Assembly (NCBI GenBank): GCA_027945135.1
Contig: CP116038.1
Coordinates: forward strand, 310,001 to 374,000
Origin: Candidatus Phytoplasma oryzae
GTDB lineage: Bacteria; Bacillota_I; Bacilli_A; Acholeplasmatales; Acholeplasmataceae
Length of the DNA stretch: 64,000 nucleotides
Direction: 5' to 3'
The notes beneath the pieces are model-generated. The model did not search any database. It saw only the letters and a program-made list of their open reading frames with translations, and had not been told where the DNA came from. Of this stretch, positions 47,162-57,762 are shown in pieces. Within the stretch, counting starts at the first letter, position 1. Every line of letters begins with the position of its first letter. Made by a program: the position numbers and the translations under genes.

Positions 47162-48445
47162 TTAAATTAGTTTATTATAAAATTTTTTAACATCTGTTTT
47201 AGCCATTATATTTTCTATATATTCCATAGACACTCCAACAATAATAATAAAACTAGTTCCGCCTAACTTAATATAGTTTTGTATATTAAATAAATGTCCT
47301 GCTAAATCTGGTAAAGCTGATAATATAGTTAAAAAGATAGTACCAAGAATAGAAACTCTTAACAATTCATGAGTTAGTTTATAAACAGTTTGTTTGCCTG
47401 GTTTAACATTTTCTAAAAAAGCATCTTTTCGAGATAAATGTTCTGCAATATCATTAGGGTTAATAGTAACGAAAACAGAAAAAAAAGAGAAAAAAACAAT
47501 TAATAACAAATAAATAAAAAATCCTATTCCTAAGTAATTAAAACGTGATTCAAAAAAAACTTTTTCCATTTTTTTAAAAAAACTATCTTCTTTAAAAAAA
47601 ATACTAATAGTAGGTATAATGCTAATAAGAGTATTAGCTAAGATTATAGGTAAAACGCCTGCTGTATTAATTTTTAAAGGAATATTTTGTTCAATTTCTC
47701 TAATATTGCGTTTATAAGCATATTTTATAGGTATTTTTAAATATGCTGAACATAAAATTACTGTAATAATTAATAAAAATAAAAATAAACAAACGATAAA
47801 TATTTTTAAATAAATAGATAAAATTCTAAAATCGATATATATTAAATTTTTTAAAGTATTAAATAATTCTTTACTAATCCCTATAACTATTAAAAGAGAA
47901 ATACCATTACCTATTCCTTTAGATGTTACAAGATCAGCTAACCATATACAAATAAAAACTCCTACTATTAGAAAAAAAATAATTTTTAAAGTTAACTGTT
48001 TATTATCTTTTATATAAAAAATTCCTGTTTTTAAAATTAATGAAATACCTTGAGCTATAGATAATATAATAGTTAAAAATCGTGTCATTAAATCAATTTT
48101 TTTCTTTCCTTTTTCTCCTTGTTCTCCTAATTCTTTCAAAAAAGGTATTAATTTAACGGCAAATTGCATAATAATAGAAGCAGTTATATAAGGTATCACT
48201 CCTAAAGATAACAAACATAAAGAACGAGAATTTTCTCCTAAAATATTGATATTTAATATATTGTTTAAAGTTTTATTAAAATTATCTTTAAAACTAATTA
48301 AAACATATTGTTCTTTAGTTAAAGTAGGAACATATATTTTAGTTCCTATTATATATATAAAAATAACAATTAAAGTAACTAAAATCTTTCTAATTATTTT
48401 TTTTTTAGTAAAAAAAAAATTTATTATTTTATTCATATTAATCAT
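47162..48445 (-). CDS. secY: Preprotein translocase subunit SecY
   Basis: Core of the Sec channel, 427 aa with about ten membrane helices. Conserved: LGVIPYITASIIMQ (helix 2 region), LGEQGEKGKKKID, GIGNGISLLIVIG and the cytosolic loop with AYKRNIREIEQNIPLKIN. It exports imp and the signal-peptide proteins described here. Overlaps rplO by 4 nt. Confidence 0.96.
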   Translation of the reverse strand: MINMNKIINFFFTKKKIIRKILVTLIVIFIYIIGTKIYVPTLTKEQYVLISFKDNFNKTLNNILNINILGENSRSLCLLSLGVIPYITASIIMQFAVKLIPFLKELGEQGEKGKKKIDLMTRFLTIILSIAQGISLILKTGIFYIKDNKQLTLKIIFFLIVGVFICIWLADLVTSKGIGNGISLLIVIGISKELFNTLKNLIYIDFRILSIYLKIFIVCLFLFLLIITVILCSAYLKIPIKYAYKRNIREIEQNIPLKINTAGVLPIILANTLISIIPTISIFFKEDSFFKKMEKVFFESRFNYLGIGFFIYLLLIVFFSFFSVFVTINPNDIAEHLSRKDAFLENVKPGKQTVYKLTHELLRVSILGTIFLTILSALPDLAGHLFNIQNYIKLGGTSFIIIVGVSMEYIENIMAKTDVKKFYNKLI

Positions 48446-48885
48446 TCTACTATTTTTATATTTCCGCCATTTTTTTCAATTATTTTTTTGGCTTTGAAAG
48501 AAAATTTAGAAGCTTGGATAGTTAATTTTTTAGTTAAATTACCTTTAGCTAAAATTTTAATTAATAATTTTTTTTTATTAATAATTTTATTTTTAAATAA
48601 TAATTCTTTTGTAATAACAGTATCATTATCAAATATTTCTAATTTATTTATATTTACTAAAGAATATTGGATTTTATTAAAATTAAAAAAACCTCTTTTA
48701 GGAATTCTTTGAAAAAAAGGAGTTTGTCCACCTTCAAAACCTATTCGAGTTTTTCCTCCTGAACGAGCTAATTGTCCTTTATGTCCTTTGCCAGAAGTTT
48801 TTCCATTACCACTACCAGGTCCTCGTCCTAGACGTTTAGTTGTTTTACGAGCACCTTTTACTGGTTTTAATAAATGTAATAACAT
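48442..48885 (-). CDS. rplO: Ribosomal protein L15
   Basis: 147 aa; the GKTSGKGHKGQLARSGG stretch with RLGRGPGSG and the GFEGGQTPFFQRIPKRGF motif are diagnostic. Between rpmD and secY. Confidence 0.96.
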   Translation of the reverse strand: MLLHLLKPVKGARKTTKRLGRGPGSGNGKTSGKGHKGQLARSGGKTRIGFEGGQTPFFQRIPKRGFFNFNKIQYSLVNINKLEIFDNDTVITKELLFKNKIINKKKLLIKILAKGNLTKKLTIQASKFSFKAKKIIEKNGGNIKIVE

Positions 48886-48891
48886 ATTATT

Positions 48892-49092
48892 TCATTCATT
48901 CTCCTTAACAACAACTATTTTTTTAATTAAAACTAAATGATTAATTTTTTTTAAAACACCTTTAATAATATTGCTATTATCTTTAATAATTTTGTGATTT
49001 ATTTTTTTTAAACCTAAAGAATAAATATTTCTTTTTTGATTTTTATTCCTACCAATTAAACTTTTTACTAAAGTAATTTCTAATTTATTCAT
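48892..49092 (-). CDS. rpmD: Ribosomal protein L30
   Basis: 66 aa. Start LEITLVKSLIGRNKNQ, centre SLGLKKINHKI. Position between rpsE and rplO is standard. Many small genomes lack rpmD; it is retained here. Confidence 0.9.
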   Translation of the reverse strand: MNKLEITLVKSLIGRNKNQKRNIYSLGLKKINHKIIKDNSNIIKGVLKKINHLVLIKKIVVVKENE

Positions 49093-49099
49093 TAATAAT

Positions 49100-49639
49100 T
49101 TATTCCTTTTTAAATTTTGAACTAAATGAAATTTCTCTAATTCTTTCTATATCTTTAAAAGTTTTTAAAGTTTTTAAACCTTTCATTATAGCTCTAATAA
49201 CATTAATAGAAGTACGAGAACCAAAAGATTTTGTCAAAATGTCTTTTATTCCTACGAGTTCCAAAACTGTTCTTGCAGCTTTTCCACCAGCAATAATACC
49301 AGTACCTTTAGAAGCTGGTTTTAAAAAAGTTTTAGATGCTCCAAATTTACCAATAACTTCATGTGGAATAGTAGCGCCTGAAAGAGAAATTTTTACCATT
49401 TTTTTTTTTGCTCGTTCTAAAGCCTTTCTTATAGCATCTAAAATTTCTTGCGCTTTTCCTGTGGCAAAACCTATTTTTCCTTTTTTATCTCCTACAACAA
49501 CTAAAGCAGAAAAACGAAAACGACGTCCGCCTTTTACGACTTTAGTAATTCTATTTATTTTAATTACTTTTTCTTCTAAAGAATCTTTTTTAATATTAAA
49601 ATAATCTTTTTTGTTAGATAAATTTTTTTTTATATTCAA
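49100..49639 (-). CDS. rpsE: Ribosomal protein S5
   Basis: 179 aa with an N-terminal S5 dsRNA-binding-like domain ([22 protein letters not shown]) and the C-terminal [12 protein letters not shown]. Overlaps rplR by 4 nt. Slightly longer basic N-terminus than in E. coli. Confidence 0.96.
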   Translation of the reverse strand: MNIKKNLSNKKDYFNIKKDSLEEKVIKINRITKVVKGGRRFRFSALVVVGDKKGKIGFATGKAQEILDAIRKALERAKKKMVKISLSGATIPHEVIGKFGASKTFLKPASKGTGIIAGGKAARTVLELVGIKDILTKSFGSRTSINVIRAIMKGLKTLKTFKDIERIREISFSSKFKKE

Positions 49640-49989
49640 AATTCCAGACCTTCTTTCCTAATAACATCAGCCAAAGCTTTTATACGACCATGAAATAAAT
49701 AACCACCACGATCAAAAACTATACTTTTAATTCCTTTTTTTAAAGCTTTTTGAGCAATAATTTTTCCTATATCAGAAGCTACTTTTATATTAACAACATT
49801 TGAATTGATTTCCTTACTATGAGCACTACATAAAGTAACTTTATTTTGATCATCAATAATTTGAACATAAAAATATCTATTAGAATAAAAAACACTCAAA
49901 CGAGGTTTTATTTTAGTTCCGATAACTTTTTTCCTTAAACGAATATGACGTTTTTTTCTTAAAACAAAAGATGATTTTTTTTTTATCAT
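49636..49989 (-). CDS. rplR: Ribosomal protein L18
   Basis: 117 aa, 5S rRNA binder. [19 protein letters not shown] and the end [17 protein letters not shown] are typical. Between rplF and rpsE. Confidence 0.95.
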   Translation of the reverse strand: MIKKKSSFVLRKKRHIRLRKKVIGTKIKPRLSVFYSNRYFYVQIIDDQNKVTLCSAHSKEINSNVVNIKVASDIGKIIAQKALKKGIKSIVFDRGGYLFHGRIKALADVIRKEGLEF

Positions 49990-50028
49990 AGCGTTTATAT
50001 ATTATATTTCCTTTCTAATATTTATATT

Positions 50029-50571
50029 CTATTTTTTATTACTTTTTCCTGATTTTCTATGAATATACTGTCCTACTAAATGAATACCTTTACCTTTATA
50101 AGGTTCTGTTTTTTTTAATTTTATTATTTTAGCAGCAAATTCTCCTACAAGTTGTTTATCAATTCCTTTTATAATAATTTCTTTATTTTTAATTATTTCT
50201 ACTTGTATACCATCTCGGATAGATAACTGGATTTTATGAGAAAAACCTAAATTAAAAATTAAATTAGATCCTTCTTTTTTGACATCAAACCCTATTCCAA
50301 CAATTTTAATTTTTTTAGTAAACATATTTTTTAAACCTAAAATCATATTAGCTAATAAAGCTCTAGTAGTACCATGAATTTTTTTCATAAAAAAATCATT
50401 ATTTGGTCTAGAAATACTAATTAAATTATTTTTTAAACTAATTTTTAATAAAGGATTAAATTGATATTGTAAATAATTTTCTAATGATTTGACTTTGATT
50501 AAATTGTTTTCTTGGATATCTACTGTGATTCCTTCCGGAACTATAATTAATCTTTTTCCTATTCTGGACAT
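50029..50571 (-). CDS. rplF: Ribosomal protein L6
   Basis: 180 aa: MSRIGKRLIIVPEGI start and C-terminal EPYKGKGIHLVGQYIHRKSGK. Two L6 domains. Between rpsH and rplR. Confidence 0.96.
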   Translation of the reverse strand: MSRIGKRLIIVPEGITVDIQENNLIKVKSLENYLQYQFNPLLKISLKNNLISISRPNNDFFMKKIHGTTRALLANMILGLKNMFTKKIKIVGIGFDVKKEGSNLIFNLGFSHKIQLSIRDGIQVEIIKNKEIIIKGIDKQLVGEFAAKIIKLKKTEPYKGKGIHLVGQYIHRKSGKSNKK

Positions 50572-50592
50572 TTCATTTTCTCCTTAGTTATA

Positions 50593-50976
50593 TTACCAAA
50601 TATAAGCTAAAACTTGTCCTCCTATTTTTTTTGATATAGCTTCATAATCAGTTAAAATACCTTGAGAAGTAGAAATTAAAGCAATACCTAAACCATTTAA
50701 AACTCTAGGTATTTTTTTAGCCGAAACATATCGTGAAATTCTTTTTAAACCTAAAATACTTTTTTCTTTTAAAGAATTATATTTTAATTGAATTAAAATA
50801 GTTTTTTTAATATCTTTTGTTGGTTTAATAATAAAATTTTTTATAAAACCTTCTTTTTTCATAATCTCTAAAATTTTTATTTTTAATTTAGAACTAGGAA
50901 CTAAAACTTTTTCATAATTCATTATATTTGCATTACGAATTCTGGTTAATAGATCAGCAATAGGATCTGTTATCAT
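50593..50976 (-). CDS. rpsH: Ribosomal protein S8
   Basis: 127 aa. Start DPIADLLTRIRNAN and end STSQGILTDYEA then GGQVLAYIW are diagnostic. In Bacillus-type spc order after rpsN. Confidence 0.97.
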   Translation of the reverse strand: MITDPIADLLTRIRNANIMNYEKVLVPSSKLKIKILEIMKKEGFIKNFIIKPTKDIKKTILIQLKYNSLKEKSILGLKRISRYVSAKKIPRVLNGLGIALISTSQGILTDYEAISKKIGGQVLAYIW

Positions 50977-51008
50977 AATTAATTTTTCCTCTCTTTATAT
51001 TATTTTTT

Positions 51009-51278
51009 TTACCAACTAACTTTTTTAACACCAGGTATTTCGCCTTTATTAGCTAAAATACGAAAATTTATTCTAGATAAACCAAATTTTCTCATATAAC
51101 TTCTAGCTCTTCCATCTATTTGATCAATATTTTTACAACGAACAGGTGAAGATTTAATAGGTAGTTTGCTTAAATTCTTATAATCTTTTTTCTTTTTTAA
51201 CTCTAAACGTTTTTCTCTATATTTTAAAAATAATTCTTTTTGTTTTTGATTTTGAACAATTTTAGATTTTTTTGCCAA
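51009..51278 (-). CDS. rpsN: Ribosomal protein S14, long zinc-free form
   Basis: 89 aa, with the C-terminal [17 protein letters not shown] and GVKKVSW. The long length and lack of two CxxC pairs (only one Cys, in VRCKN) place it in the C-minus class, unlike the 61-residue zinc form in the same position of Bacillus. Together with the Cys-free L36 it suggests a ribosome with low zinc demand. Confidence 0.95.
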   Translation of the reverse strand: MAKKSKIVQNQKQKELFLKYREKRLELKKKKDYKNLSKLPIKSSPVRCKNIDQIDGRARSYMRKFGLSRINFRILANKGEIPGVKKVSW

Positions 51279-51338
51279 TTTTTTTACTCCTTTTTTTTAA
51301 TTTTAATTAAGAAAAAAAACAAATTTTAAAATAATTTT

Positions 51339-51878
51339 TTATTTTTTAAAAGGCATACCATAGAATTCTAATAATTTTTTAGCATCAGAATCATTTTTGG
51401 CTGTAGTAACTATACAAATATCCATTCCTTGAACTTTTTTAACTTTATCTAAATCAATTTCAGGAAAAACAATCTGTTCTTTAATACCAAAAGAATAATT
51501 TCCTCTTCCGTCGAATGATTTATTTGATAAACCTCTAAAATCTCTAATTCTAGGAAAAATAATTTTAATTAATTTATTTAAAAAAAATTCTTTTTTTATT
51601 CTTCTTAAAGTCACTTTTAAACCGATAGGCATACCTTCTCTTAATTTAAAATTTGAAATAGAATTTTTAGCTTTAGTAACTGTAGGTCTTTGACCACATA
51701 TTAAAGTGAGTTGTTCGGTTAAATCATCTAAAATTTTAATATTAGAAATAGCCTCGCCAACGCCCATATTTATTACTATTTTTTCTATTTTTGGTAACTG
51801 CATTAAAGATTTAAAATTTAAAATTTCTTTTAAAGTTAAAAAAGAATTTTTTATATTCAAATTATCATCTTTTTTCAT
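51339..51878 (-). CDS. rplE: Ribosomal protein L5
   Basis: 179 aa, 5S rRNA binder at the central protuberance. [30 protein letters not shown] and [17 protein letters not shown] are present. Between rplX and rpsN. Confidence 0.96.
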   Translation of the reverse strand: MKKDDNLNIKNSFLTLKEILNFKSLMQLPKIEKIVINMGVGEAISNIKILDDLTEQLTLICGQRPTVTKAKNSISNFKLREGMPIGLKVTLRRIKKEFFLNKLIKIIFPRIRDFRGLSNKSFDGRGNYSFGIKEQIVFPEIDLDKVKKVQGMDICIVTTAKNDSDAKKLLEFYGMPFKK

Positions 51879-51896
51879 TTATTTAAAACCTTACTT

Positions 51897-52247
51897 TTAA
51901 TTTAAAATATCTAAAACAATTCCTGTTTTTTTACTATAACGTATTTTTTTATTATTAGAATCAAAACGAAAACCAATTCTAGTAGGAATTTTTTTATCAG
52001 GATCTAACAAAGATACGTTAGAAACGTGAATAGGAACTTCTTGTTTAATAATGCTTCCTTTATCTTCATTTTTTATAGGTTTTTGATGCTTAGTTATAAT
52101 ATTAACTCCTTCTACCAAAACTTTTTTCTCTTTAAAAAAAATTTTTAAAACTTTGCCAACTTTATTTGTTTTTTTACCATTTTCATCAATCAAAAAACGA
52201 TCTTTTCCGGCGATAATAGCAACATAATCACCAACTTTAATATACAT
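51897..52247 (-). CDS. rplX: Ribosomal protein L24
   Basis: 116 aa with the KOW-type N-terminus (KVGDYVAIIAGKDR) and the C-terminal TRIGFRFDSNNKKIRYSKKTG. Between rplN and rplE. The residue after AGKD is slightly extended compared with E. coli. Confidence 0.94.
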   Translation of the reverse strand: MYIKVGDYVAIIAGKDRFLIDENGKKTNKVGKVLKIFFKEKKVLVEGVNIITKHQKPIKNEDKGSIIKQEVPIHVSNVSLLDPDKKIPTRIGFRFDSNNKKIRYSKKTGIVLDILN

Positions 52248-52275
52248 TATATAACCCCATCCTTATTCAAATAAA

Positions 52276-52656
52276 CTAAACTATAAATACTTTTCCAGCT
52301 AAAGAAAGAAATTTCGAAAAATTAAGATTTTTTAATTTATTATTTCTAACCACAGGACCAAAAATTCTTGTTCCTTTTGGTGTTAAATCATCTTTGACCA
52401 AAATAACAGCATTATCGCTAAATTTAATATAAGAGCCATCTATACCATTAGTCCCTGATAAAGTTCTCAAAATTAAAGCTTTTGATATTTCGCCTTTTTT
52501 AACTGTGCCTGAAGGAAAAGCTTTTTTTACAGAAACAATAACAATATCACCTATGCCTGCATAACGTCTTTTGCTAGCTCCAGGAATATCAATAACTAAA
52601 ACTTCTTTGGCTCCGCTATTATCAGCTACAATTAAACGACTATTTCTTTGAATCAT
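52276..52656 (-). CDS. rplN: Ribosomal protein L14
   Basis: 126 aa. Start [18 protein letters not shown] and [23 protein letters not shown] are diagnostic. Overlaps the 3' end of rpsQ by 17 nt. Confidence 0.96.
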   Translation of the reverse strand: MIQRNSRLIVADNSGAKEVLVIDIPGASKRRYAGIGDIVIVSVKKAFPSGTVKKGEISKALILRTLSGTNGIDGSYIKFSDNAVILVKDDLTPKGTRIFGPVVRNNKLKNLNFSKFLSLAGKVFIV

Positions 52657-52936
52657 ATTTTTTTTCCTTATTTTTTAAATTAACAGATTTATTCTCTTTT
52701 AAAATATTTAACAATCTAAATCTTTTAGTTTTAGATAAAGGTCTAGTTTCTATAAATTCAATTAAACATCCAACTTTTGCTATTTTTTTTTCATCATGCA
52801 CATAAAATTTACTAGTTTTTTTAATTTTTTTATCATATAAAAAATGTTTTTTATAATAATCTACAGCAACAGTTATAGTTTTATCCATTTTATCAGAAAC
52901 AACAAAACCTTTTAATATTTTTCTTCTATTACGCAT
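52640..52936 (-). CDS. rpsQ: Ribosomal protein S17
   Basis: 98 aa. [20 protein letters not shown] start and the [12 protein letters not shown] end of the fold are present; a charged C-terminal tail of ~18 residues extends into rplN. A 120-nt AT spacer separates it from rpmC. Confidence 0.94.
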   Translation of the reverse strand: MRNRRKILKGFVVSDKMDKTITVAVDYYKKHFLYDKKIKKTSKFYVHDEKKIAKVGCLIEFIETRPLSKTKRFRLLNILKENKSVNLKNKEKKYDSKK

Positions 52937-53056
52937 AAAATATTCCTTTATTTTTATTTATTTATAAAAAAATAATAAATTTAAAATAAAAATTAAAAAA
53001 AATATAATTATCTAAATCATTTTTATTTTTTTAATTTTTATATATATTTGATTATT

Positions 53057-53254
53057 TTATTTTTTCACAATTTCTCTTTCTCTTATAACTGTTTTCATTC
53101 GTGATATTGTTTTTTTATTTTTTTTAATAACAGAACTATCTTTAAATTTAGATAATTCTAATTGTATTTTTTTATCAAATAATTCTTTTTTTAAAATAAT
53201 AATTTTGTCTTTTATTTCTTGATCTGATAATTTACGAATTTCTTGAATTTTCAT
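53057..53254 (-). CDS. rpmC: Ribosomal protein L29
   Basis: 65 aa helical-hairpin protein: KIQEIRKLSDQEIKDKI and ISRMKTVIRERE. Starts 3 nt after the rplP stop. Part of the exit-tunnel rim. Confidence 0.93.
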   Translation of the reverse strand: MKIQEIRKLSDQEIKDKIIILKKELFDKKIQLELSKFKDSSVIKKNKKTISRMKTVIREREIVKK

Positions 53255-53257
53255 TTA

Positions 53258-53677
53258 TTATTCTTGTCCTCTTTTTACAATTTTAGTTTTTATCGGTAGT
53301 TTATGAGAAGCAAGTCTCAAAGCTTCTATTTCAAATTTATCAGAATTATTAATATCACTAACTTCAAAAAGGACTTTTCCTTTTTTAACCACTGCTACCC
53401 ATAATTCCGGAGCTCCTTTACCTGAGCCCATTCTTACTTCTAATGGTTTTCTAGTTAGAGATAAATGAGGAAAAATATTAATCCATACTTTCCCTTCTCT
53501 TTTCATATGACGAGTCATAGAAATTCTAGCAGCTTCAATTTGTTTATTTGTTATCCATTTACCTTGTTTCGCAATAAGACCATAATTACCATTAACTATT
53601 TTATTTTTACCTTTAGATTTTCCTTCATAACTTATACGATGAGGACGACGAAATTTAGTCTTTTTAGGCATTAACAT
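53258..53677 (-). CDS. rplP: Ribosomal protein L16
   Basis: 139 aa. [12 protein letters not shown] start, [13 protein letters not shown]-like [21 protein letters not shown] in the centre. ATG at 53677 chosen because AGAGG is 5-6 nt upstream; the alternative is the next Met (MPKK). Unusually, 160 nt of AT-only spacer, including an inverted repeat (53812-53830), separates it from rpsC. Confidence 0.96.
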   Translation of the reverse strand: MLMPKKTKFRRPHRISYEGKSKGKNKIVNGNYGLIAKQGKWITNKQIEAARISMTRHMKREGKVWINIFPHLSLTRKPLEVRMGSGKGAPELWVAVVKKGKVLFEVSDINNSDKFEIEALRLASHKLPIKTKIVKRGQE

Positions 53678-53837
53678 ATTTGACCTCTTTTATCAATTAA
53701 AACTAAATATTAACTTTTTTAAAAAAAATTAAATTTTTTTAATATATTTATATTTTTTAAAAATAAATTTTTTAATTAATAATTAATTTATTAATCACTT
53801 TATAAAATTAAGTTAATTATTATAATTAACTAATTTA

Positions 53838-54491
53838 TTATTTTTGTTTATTAGGTAAAATTTCATCGTTAAAAATCCAAACTTTGATTCCTATAACACC
53901 ATAAATAGTATGAGCTTCATAAAAAGCATAATCTATATCAGCTCTGAGAGTATTTAAAGGAAATAAACCTAAAGAAACAGTTTCTCTTCTAGCTATTTCA
54001 ACTCCCCCTAAACGACCAGAAAGAGATATTTTCACACCTTTAGCACCTTTTTTTAAAGCTTTTTGAGCAGCTATTTTTTGAGCAACTTTAAAAAAAATTC
54101 TATTTTCCAGTTGAATAGCAATGTTTTGAGCTATTAATGAAGCATTTTTTTCGAATATTTTAATTTCAAAAACATTAATTTCTATTTTTTTCTTAATTAT
54201 ATCTTCTATTTTTTTTATTAAATTTTGTTTTGTTTTATTTTCAGCACCTTGAACAAGGCCTATTTTAGAAGTATAAATATCAATTTCAATTTGTTCACTA
54301 TCAGTTTTTTTTAAACGTTTTATATCAATTTTAGCAATAGTTCCCTTAGGATAAAATCTTTTAATAAAATTTCTAATACGAAAATCTTCTAAAATTAAAA
54401 TAGGAATTTTTTTATCATCTGCATACCATCTAGATTCCCAATTACGAATAATACCTAATCTAAGACCATTTGGATTACTTTTTTGACCCAT
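53838..54491 (-). CDS. rpsC: Ribosomal protein S3
   Basis: 217 aa. Start [19 protein letters not shown], a KH domain ([21 protein letters not shown] region) and C-terminal [15 protein letters not shown]. Overlaps rplV by 17 nt. Confidence 0.97.
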   Translation of the reverse strand: MGQKSNPNGLRLGIIRNWESRWYADDKKIPILILEDFRIRNFIKRFYPKGTIAKIDIKRLKKTDSEQIEIDIYTSKIGLVQGAENKTKQNLIKKIEDIIKKKIEINVFEIKIFEKNASLIAQNIAIQLENRIFFKVAQKIAAQKALKKGAKGVKISLSGRLGGVEIARRETVSLGLFPLNTLRADIDYAFYEAHTIYGVIGIKVWIFNDEILPNKQK

Positions 54492-54846
54492 TTTTATCTC
54501 CTTTAATATTTTGTTGAGAAGAAACGAATATAGTAATATGACTAGTTCTTTTTTTTATTTTATCGGTTTTACCTTTTGCTCTTGGTAAAAAACGAGTTAA
54601 ACGAAGACCTTCATTAACAAAAATTTTTTCAATATATAAATCATCTTCTTTTAAATTATAATTATGAATAGCATTAGCAACAGCACTGTTTAAAAGTTTT
54701 AAAATAATATCAGAAGCAGATTTACGAGTAAATATTAAAATAGATTGAGCTTCTTTAATTTTTTTTCCTCGAATTAAATCTACTACTAAACGAGCTTTTC
54801 GCGGAGAAATAGGCATTTGGTTAGCGATAGCTTTTACATTATTCAT
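54475..54846 (-). CDS. rplV: Ribosomal protein L22
   Basis: 123 aa. [21 protein letters not shown] and the beta-hairpin region [20 protein letters not shown], which lines the exit tunnel and is a macrolide site. Between rpsS and rpsC. Confidence 0.96.
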   Translation of the reverse strand: MNNVKAIANQMPISPRKARLVVDLIRGKKIKEAQSILIFTRKSASDIILKLLNSAVANAIHNYNLKEDDLYIEKIFVNEGLRLTRFLPRAKGKTDKIKKRTSHITIFVSSQQNIKGDKNGSKK

Positions 54847-54866
54847 ATAATTTTACCTTCTTTAAA

Positions 54867-55154
54867 TTATTTTTTTGGTTTTGGTTTTTTCTTATCTTCT
54901 TTTGCATGACCACGAAAATTACGAGTAGCAGAAAATTCTGATAATTTATGGCCTACCATATCTTCTGTTATAGAAGTATTAATATAATTTTTTCCATTAT
55001 AAACAGATATTTTATGGCCTATAAATTCTGGTAAGATAGTGCTTCTACGAGAACGAGTCTTAATTAATTTTCTTTTTTTATCTTTATTTTGTTTAATAAT
55101 TTTAGATAATAGATTTTGATCACAAAATGGTCCTTTTTTTACAGAACGAGACAT
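54867..55154 (-). CDS. rpsS: Ribosomal protein S19
   Basis: 95 aa. [16 protein letters not shown] start; [18 protein letters not shown] end. Between rplB and rplV. Confidence 0.97.
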   Translation of the reverse strand: MSRSVKKGPFCDQNLLSKIIKQNKDKKRKLIKTRSRRSTILPEFIGHKISVYNGKNYINTSITEDMVGHKLSEFSATRNFRGHAKEDKKKPKPKK

Positions 55155-55175
55155 TTTTATTCTACCTCTTTTGGT

Positions 55176-56012
55176 TTATTTTTTACGCGTTTTAATAATT
55201 AATTTACTATAAGGTTTGTTTTTTTTACGTGTTTTAATACCACGAGCTTTTTTACCCCACGGAGTCATAGGAGATTTACGTCCAATAGGCGCACGACCTT
55301 CACCACCACCATGTGGATGATCATTTGGATTCATAGCAGAACCTCTCACTGTAGGTCGAATAGATAAATATCTAGTCCTACCAGCTTTACCATTTCTAAC
55401 TAACTTATAAGAATCATTTCCTATAACACCTATAGTTGCTTTACAAACACTTAAAATTTTTCGGATTTCACCCGAAGGTAAACTAATAACTACATATTTT
55501 TCTTCTTTTTTAATAATTTGAACAAATGTTCCTGCGCTACGAGCTAATTGACCACCTCTACCAGGTTTTAATTCAATATTATGTATAAAAGTGCCAACAG
55601 GAATATTTTTCAAAGGCAAAGTATTACCTACTTTGATATCAACTTTTGATCCAGAAAAAATTTTACTACCTAATTTTAATTCTTTAGGAGATAAAATATA
55701 TCTTTTTTCACCATCTATATAATGAATTAAAGAAATATAACAATTACGATTTGGATCATATTCTATAGACATTACTTTACCAGCAATATCTTCTTTGTTA
55801 CGTTTAAAATCTATAATACGATACTTTTGTTTAACACCGCCACCTCTATGTCTTACTGTTATTTTACCTTGATTATTTCTTCCACCAGTTTTTTTTTTAA
55901 AAACTAAAAGTTTTTTTTCTGGTTTAGAAGTAGTAATTTCGCTAAAACTTTGTAAACGCATATTACGATGTCCGTTTGATGTAGGTTTATATTTTTTTAT
56001 AGACATTATCAA
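55176..56012 (-). CDS. rplB: Ribosomal protein L2
   Basis: 278 aa, peptidyl-transferase centre protein. [14 protein letters not shown] start; the conserved [18 protein letters not shown] (about 223-240) with the key His is intact. Between rplW and rpsS. Confidence 0.97.
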   Translation of the reverse strand: MIMSIKKYKPTSNGHRNMRLQSFSEITTSKPEKKLLVFKKKTGGRNNQGKITVRHRGGGVKQKYRIIDFKRNKEDIAGKVMSIEYDPNRNCYISLIHYIDGEKRYILSPKELKLGSKIFSGSKVDIKVGNTLPLKNIPVGTFIHNIELKPGRGGQLARSAGTFVQIIKKEEKYVVISLPSGEIRKILSVCKATIGVIGNDSYKLVRNGKAGRTRYLSIRPTVRGSAMNPNDHPHGGGEGRAPIGRKSPMTPWGKKARGIKTRKKNKPYSKLIIKTRKK

Positions 56013-56102
56013 ATATTAACTACCTTTCTTTTTATAAAGAAGTTTTAAAATTTTTTTTAATAAATTAAAAAAAATAAAAATTGAATAAATTTAAAAAAAT
56101 AA

Positions 56103-56387
56103 TTAATGAAAAATATCTATTTTATGACCTGGAAATAATTTTACTATTGCTTTTTTATAGGCAGAAGTATAACCATTATATTTTCCTTTTCTTTTAAATT
56201 TAGGCAAAACATTAATAGTACGAACTTTTTTAACTTTTACTTGAAAAATATTTTCTATAGCTTTTTTAATTTCTTGTGAATTTGTTTTTTTATCTACATT
56301 AAAAAAATATTCATTTTGTAATTCCATTTTTTTATTACTAGATTCAGTCAAAATAGAAGATTTTATTAATTCATAGTAATTAGACAT
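56103..56387 (-). CDS. rplW: Ribosomal protein L23
   Basis: 94 aa. YELIKSSILTESSNKKMEL and the C-terminal KRKGKYNGYTSAYKKAIVKL. Trigger-factor/SRP docking site at the tunnel exit. Lies one nt after the rplD stop. Confidence 0.94.
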   Translation of the reverse strand: MSNYYELIKSSILTESSNKKMELQNEYFFNVDKKTNSQEIKKAIENIFQVKVKKVRTINVLPKFKRKGKYNGYTSAYKKAIVKLFPGHKIDIFH

Positions 56388-56388
56388 T

Positions 56389-57018
56389 TTATTTCAAAAC
56401 CTCTTCAAAATGTGAAATAGCTTCTTTTGTTATTAAAAGATACTTTGCATTCATTATTTGATAAACACTAACATGAAATACACTTTCTAAAGTAACATTA
56501 GGCAAATTATTAGTAGAATAAATTAAATTTTCATATAAATTTTTAACTATAAGTAAAATTTTTCCTTTTACTTTTATTTTATTTAAAAAATTTTTAAATT
56601 CTTTTGTTTTAAAACTGTTTATTTTCAGAGAATCAATTATAATTAAATTTTTTCTTTGTGTTTGCATTGATAAAGCTGAGTAAAAAGCTATTTTTTTAAC
56701 TTTATTGTTAATTTTAAAATCATAATTTCTAGGTTTCGGTCCAAAAGCTACTCCTCCACCTCTCCATAAAGGAGAACGTATAGTTCCTTGTCGAGAATTT
56801 CCAGTCCCTTTTTGTTTCCATGGTTTTCTTCCACCGCCAGAAACAGCAGATCTATTTTTAGTAGAATGAGTTCCTTGACGCATTGCAGCTCTTTGTTTAT
56901 TTACAACATCATATAAAACTTGTTGATTAGGTTTTATACCAAATATTTTTTCTAATAAGGTTATTTCAAATAAAAATTCACCTTCTTGATTAAGAACATT
57001 ATATTTAAGCATTTTCAA
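56389..57018 (-). CDS. rplD: Ribosomal protein L4
   Basis: 209 aa. The tunnel loop TRSAVSGGGRKPWKQKGTG (with KNRSA variation) and GGGVAFGPKPRNY are typical. It overlaps rplC by 4 nt. In E. coli L4 represses the S10 operon; whether it does so here is unknown, as the leader shows no clear L4 site. Confidence 0.95.
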   Translation of the reverse strand: MKMLKYNVLNQEGEFLFEITLLEKIFGIKPNQQVLYDVVNKQRAAMRQGTHSTKNRSAVSGGGRKPWKQKGTGNSRQGTIRSPLWRGGGVAFGPKPRNYDFKINNKVKKIAFYSALSMQTQRKNLIIIDSLKINSFKTKEFKNFLNKIKVKGKILLIVKNLYENLIYSTNNLPNVTLESVFHVSVYQIMNAKYLLITKEAISHFEEVLK

Positions 57019-57692
57019 ACTCCCTTATTTTTTTGTTTTAAAGAAGATTTAATAACAACAAAACTATTTTTAGAACCTGGAATATTTCCTTTTATTAAAA
57101 ATATTTTTTTTTGATTATCTATTATAGAAATAATTTTTAAACTTTGAACAGTTCTTTTTTTGTAACCCATTTGTCCTGGAAGTTTTTTACCTTTTATATT
57201 TCCTTTTATAGGTCCCATAGATCCTGGACGTCTATGATATCTAGAACCATGTGTTTCAGGTCCTCTTCTTTGATTATGTCTTTTAATACAACCAGAAAAA
57301 CCTTTACCTTTACTAGTCCCAGTTACATCAACTATATCTCCAGATTTAAAAAAATCTTTTATTTCTAATATTTGCCCTTCTTTTAAGCTTGATAATTTAT
57401 CTTCACAAGAAGAAAAAGCAATTTCCTTTATAAAATATTTAGGTGTTATTTTATTTTTATTAAAATGACCTAAAAGTGGTTTTGTTACAGAATTAGATTT
57501 TTTAAAACCAAAACCTAATTGAATAGCTAAATAACCATCTTTTTCAATTTTTTTTTGTTGTAAAACAACGTTATCTGTCACATCTATAACAGTAACGGGT
57601 ATAGAATAACCATTTTTATCAAATATTTGAGTCATTCCGATTTTTTGACCTAAAATACCTTTTTTTTCCACATTTTTTTTCTCCATTTTCAT
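57015..57692 (-). CDS. rplC: Ribosomal protein L3
   Basis: 225 aa. GILGQKIGMTQIFDKNG near the start; TGTSKGKGFSGCIKRHNQRRG and THGSRYHRRPGSMG in the centre. The alternative start is the third residue Met. Between rpsJ and rplD. Confidence 0.96.
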   Translation of the reverse strand: MKMEKKNVEKKGILGQKIGMTQIFDKNGYSIPVTVIDVTDNVVLQQKKIEKDGYLAIQLGFGFKKSNSVTKPLLGHFNKNKITPKYFIKEIAFSSCEDKLSSLKEGQILEIKDFFKSGDIVDVTGTSKGKGFSGCIKRHNQRRGPETHGSRYHRRPGSMGPIKGNIKGKKLPGQMGYKKRTVQSLKIISIIDNQKKIFLIKGNIPGSKNSFVVIKSSLKQKNKGV

Positions 57693-57762
57693 TAAAATTA
57701 TTTAACTGTTCTATATACATAACTATAAAAATAACTAAAAAATTAGTTTCTTATAAAAAAAG

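Noticed and set aside
46990-47200. Missing adk as evidence of an assembly gap between secY and map
   Set aside because: secY and map are only 20 nt apart with normal ends, and secY-map adjacency is used as a phytoplasma marker locus, so this is natural gene order.
49239-49604. A 121-codon frame on the + strand opposite rpsE
   Set aside because: It is the antisense shadow of a conserved ribosomal gene; no ribosome-binding site and no recognisable product.
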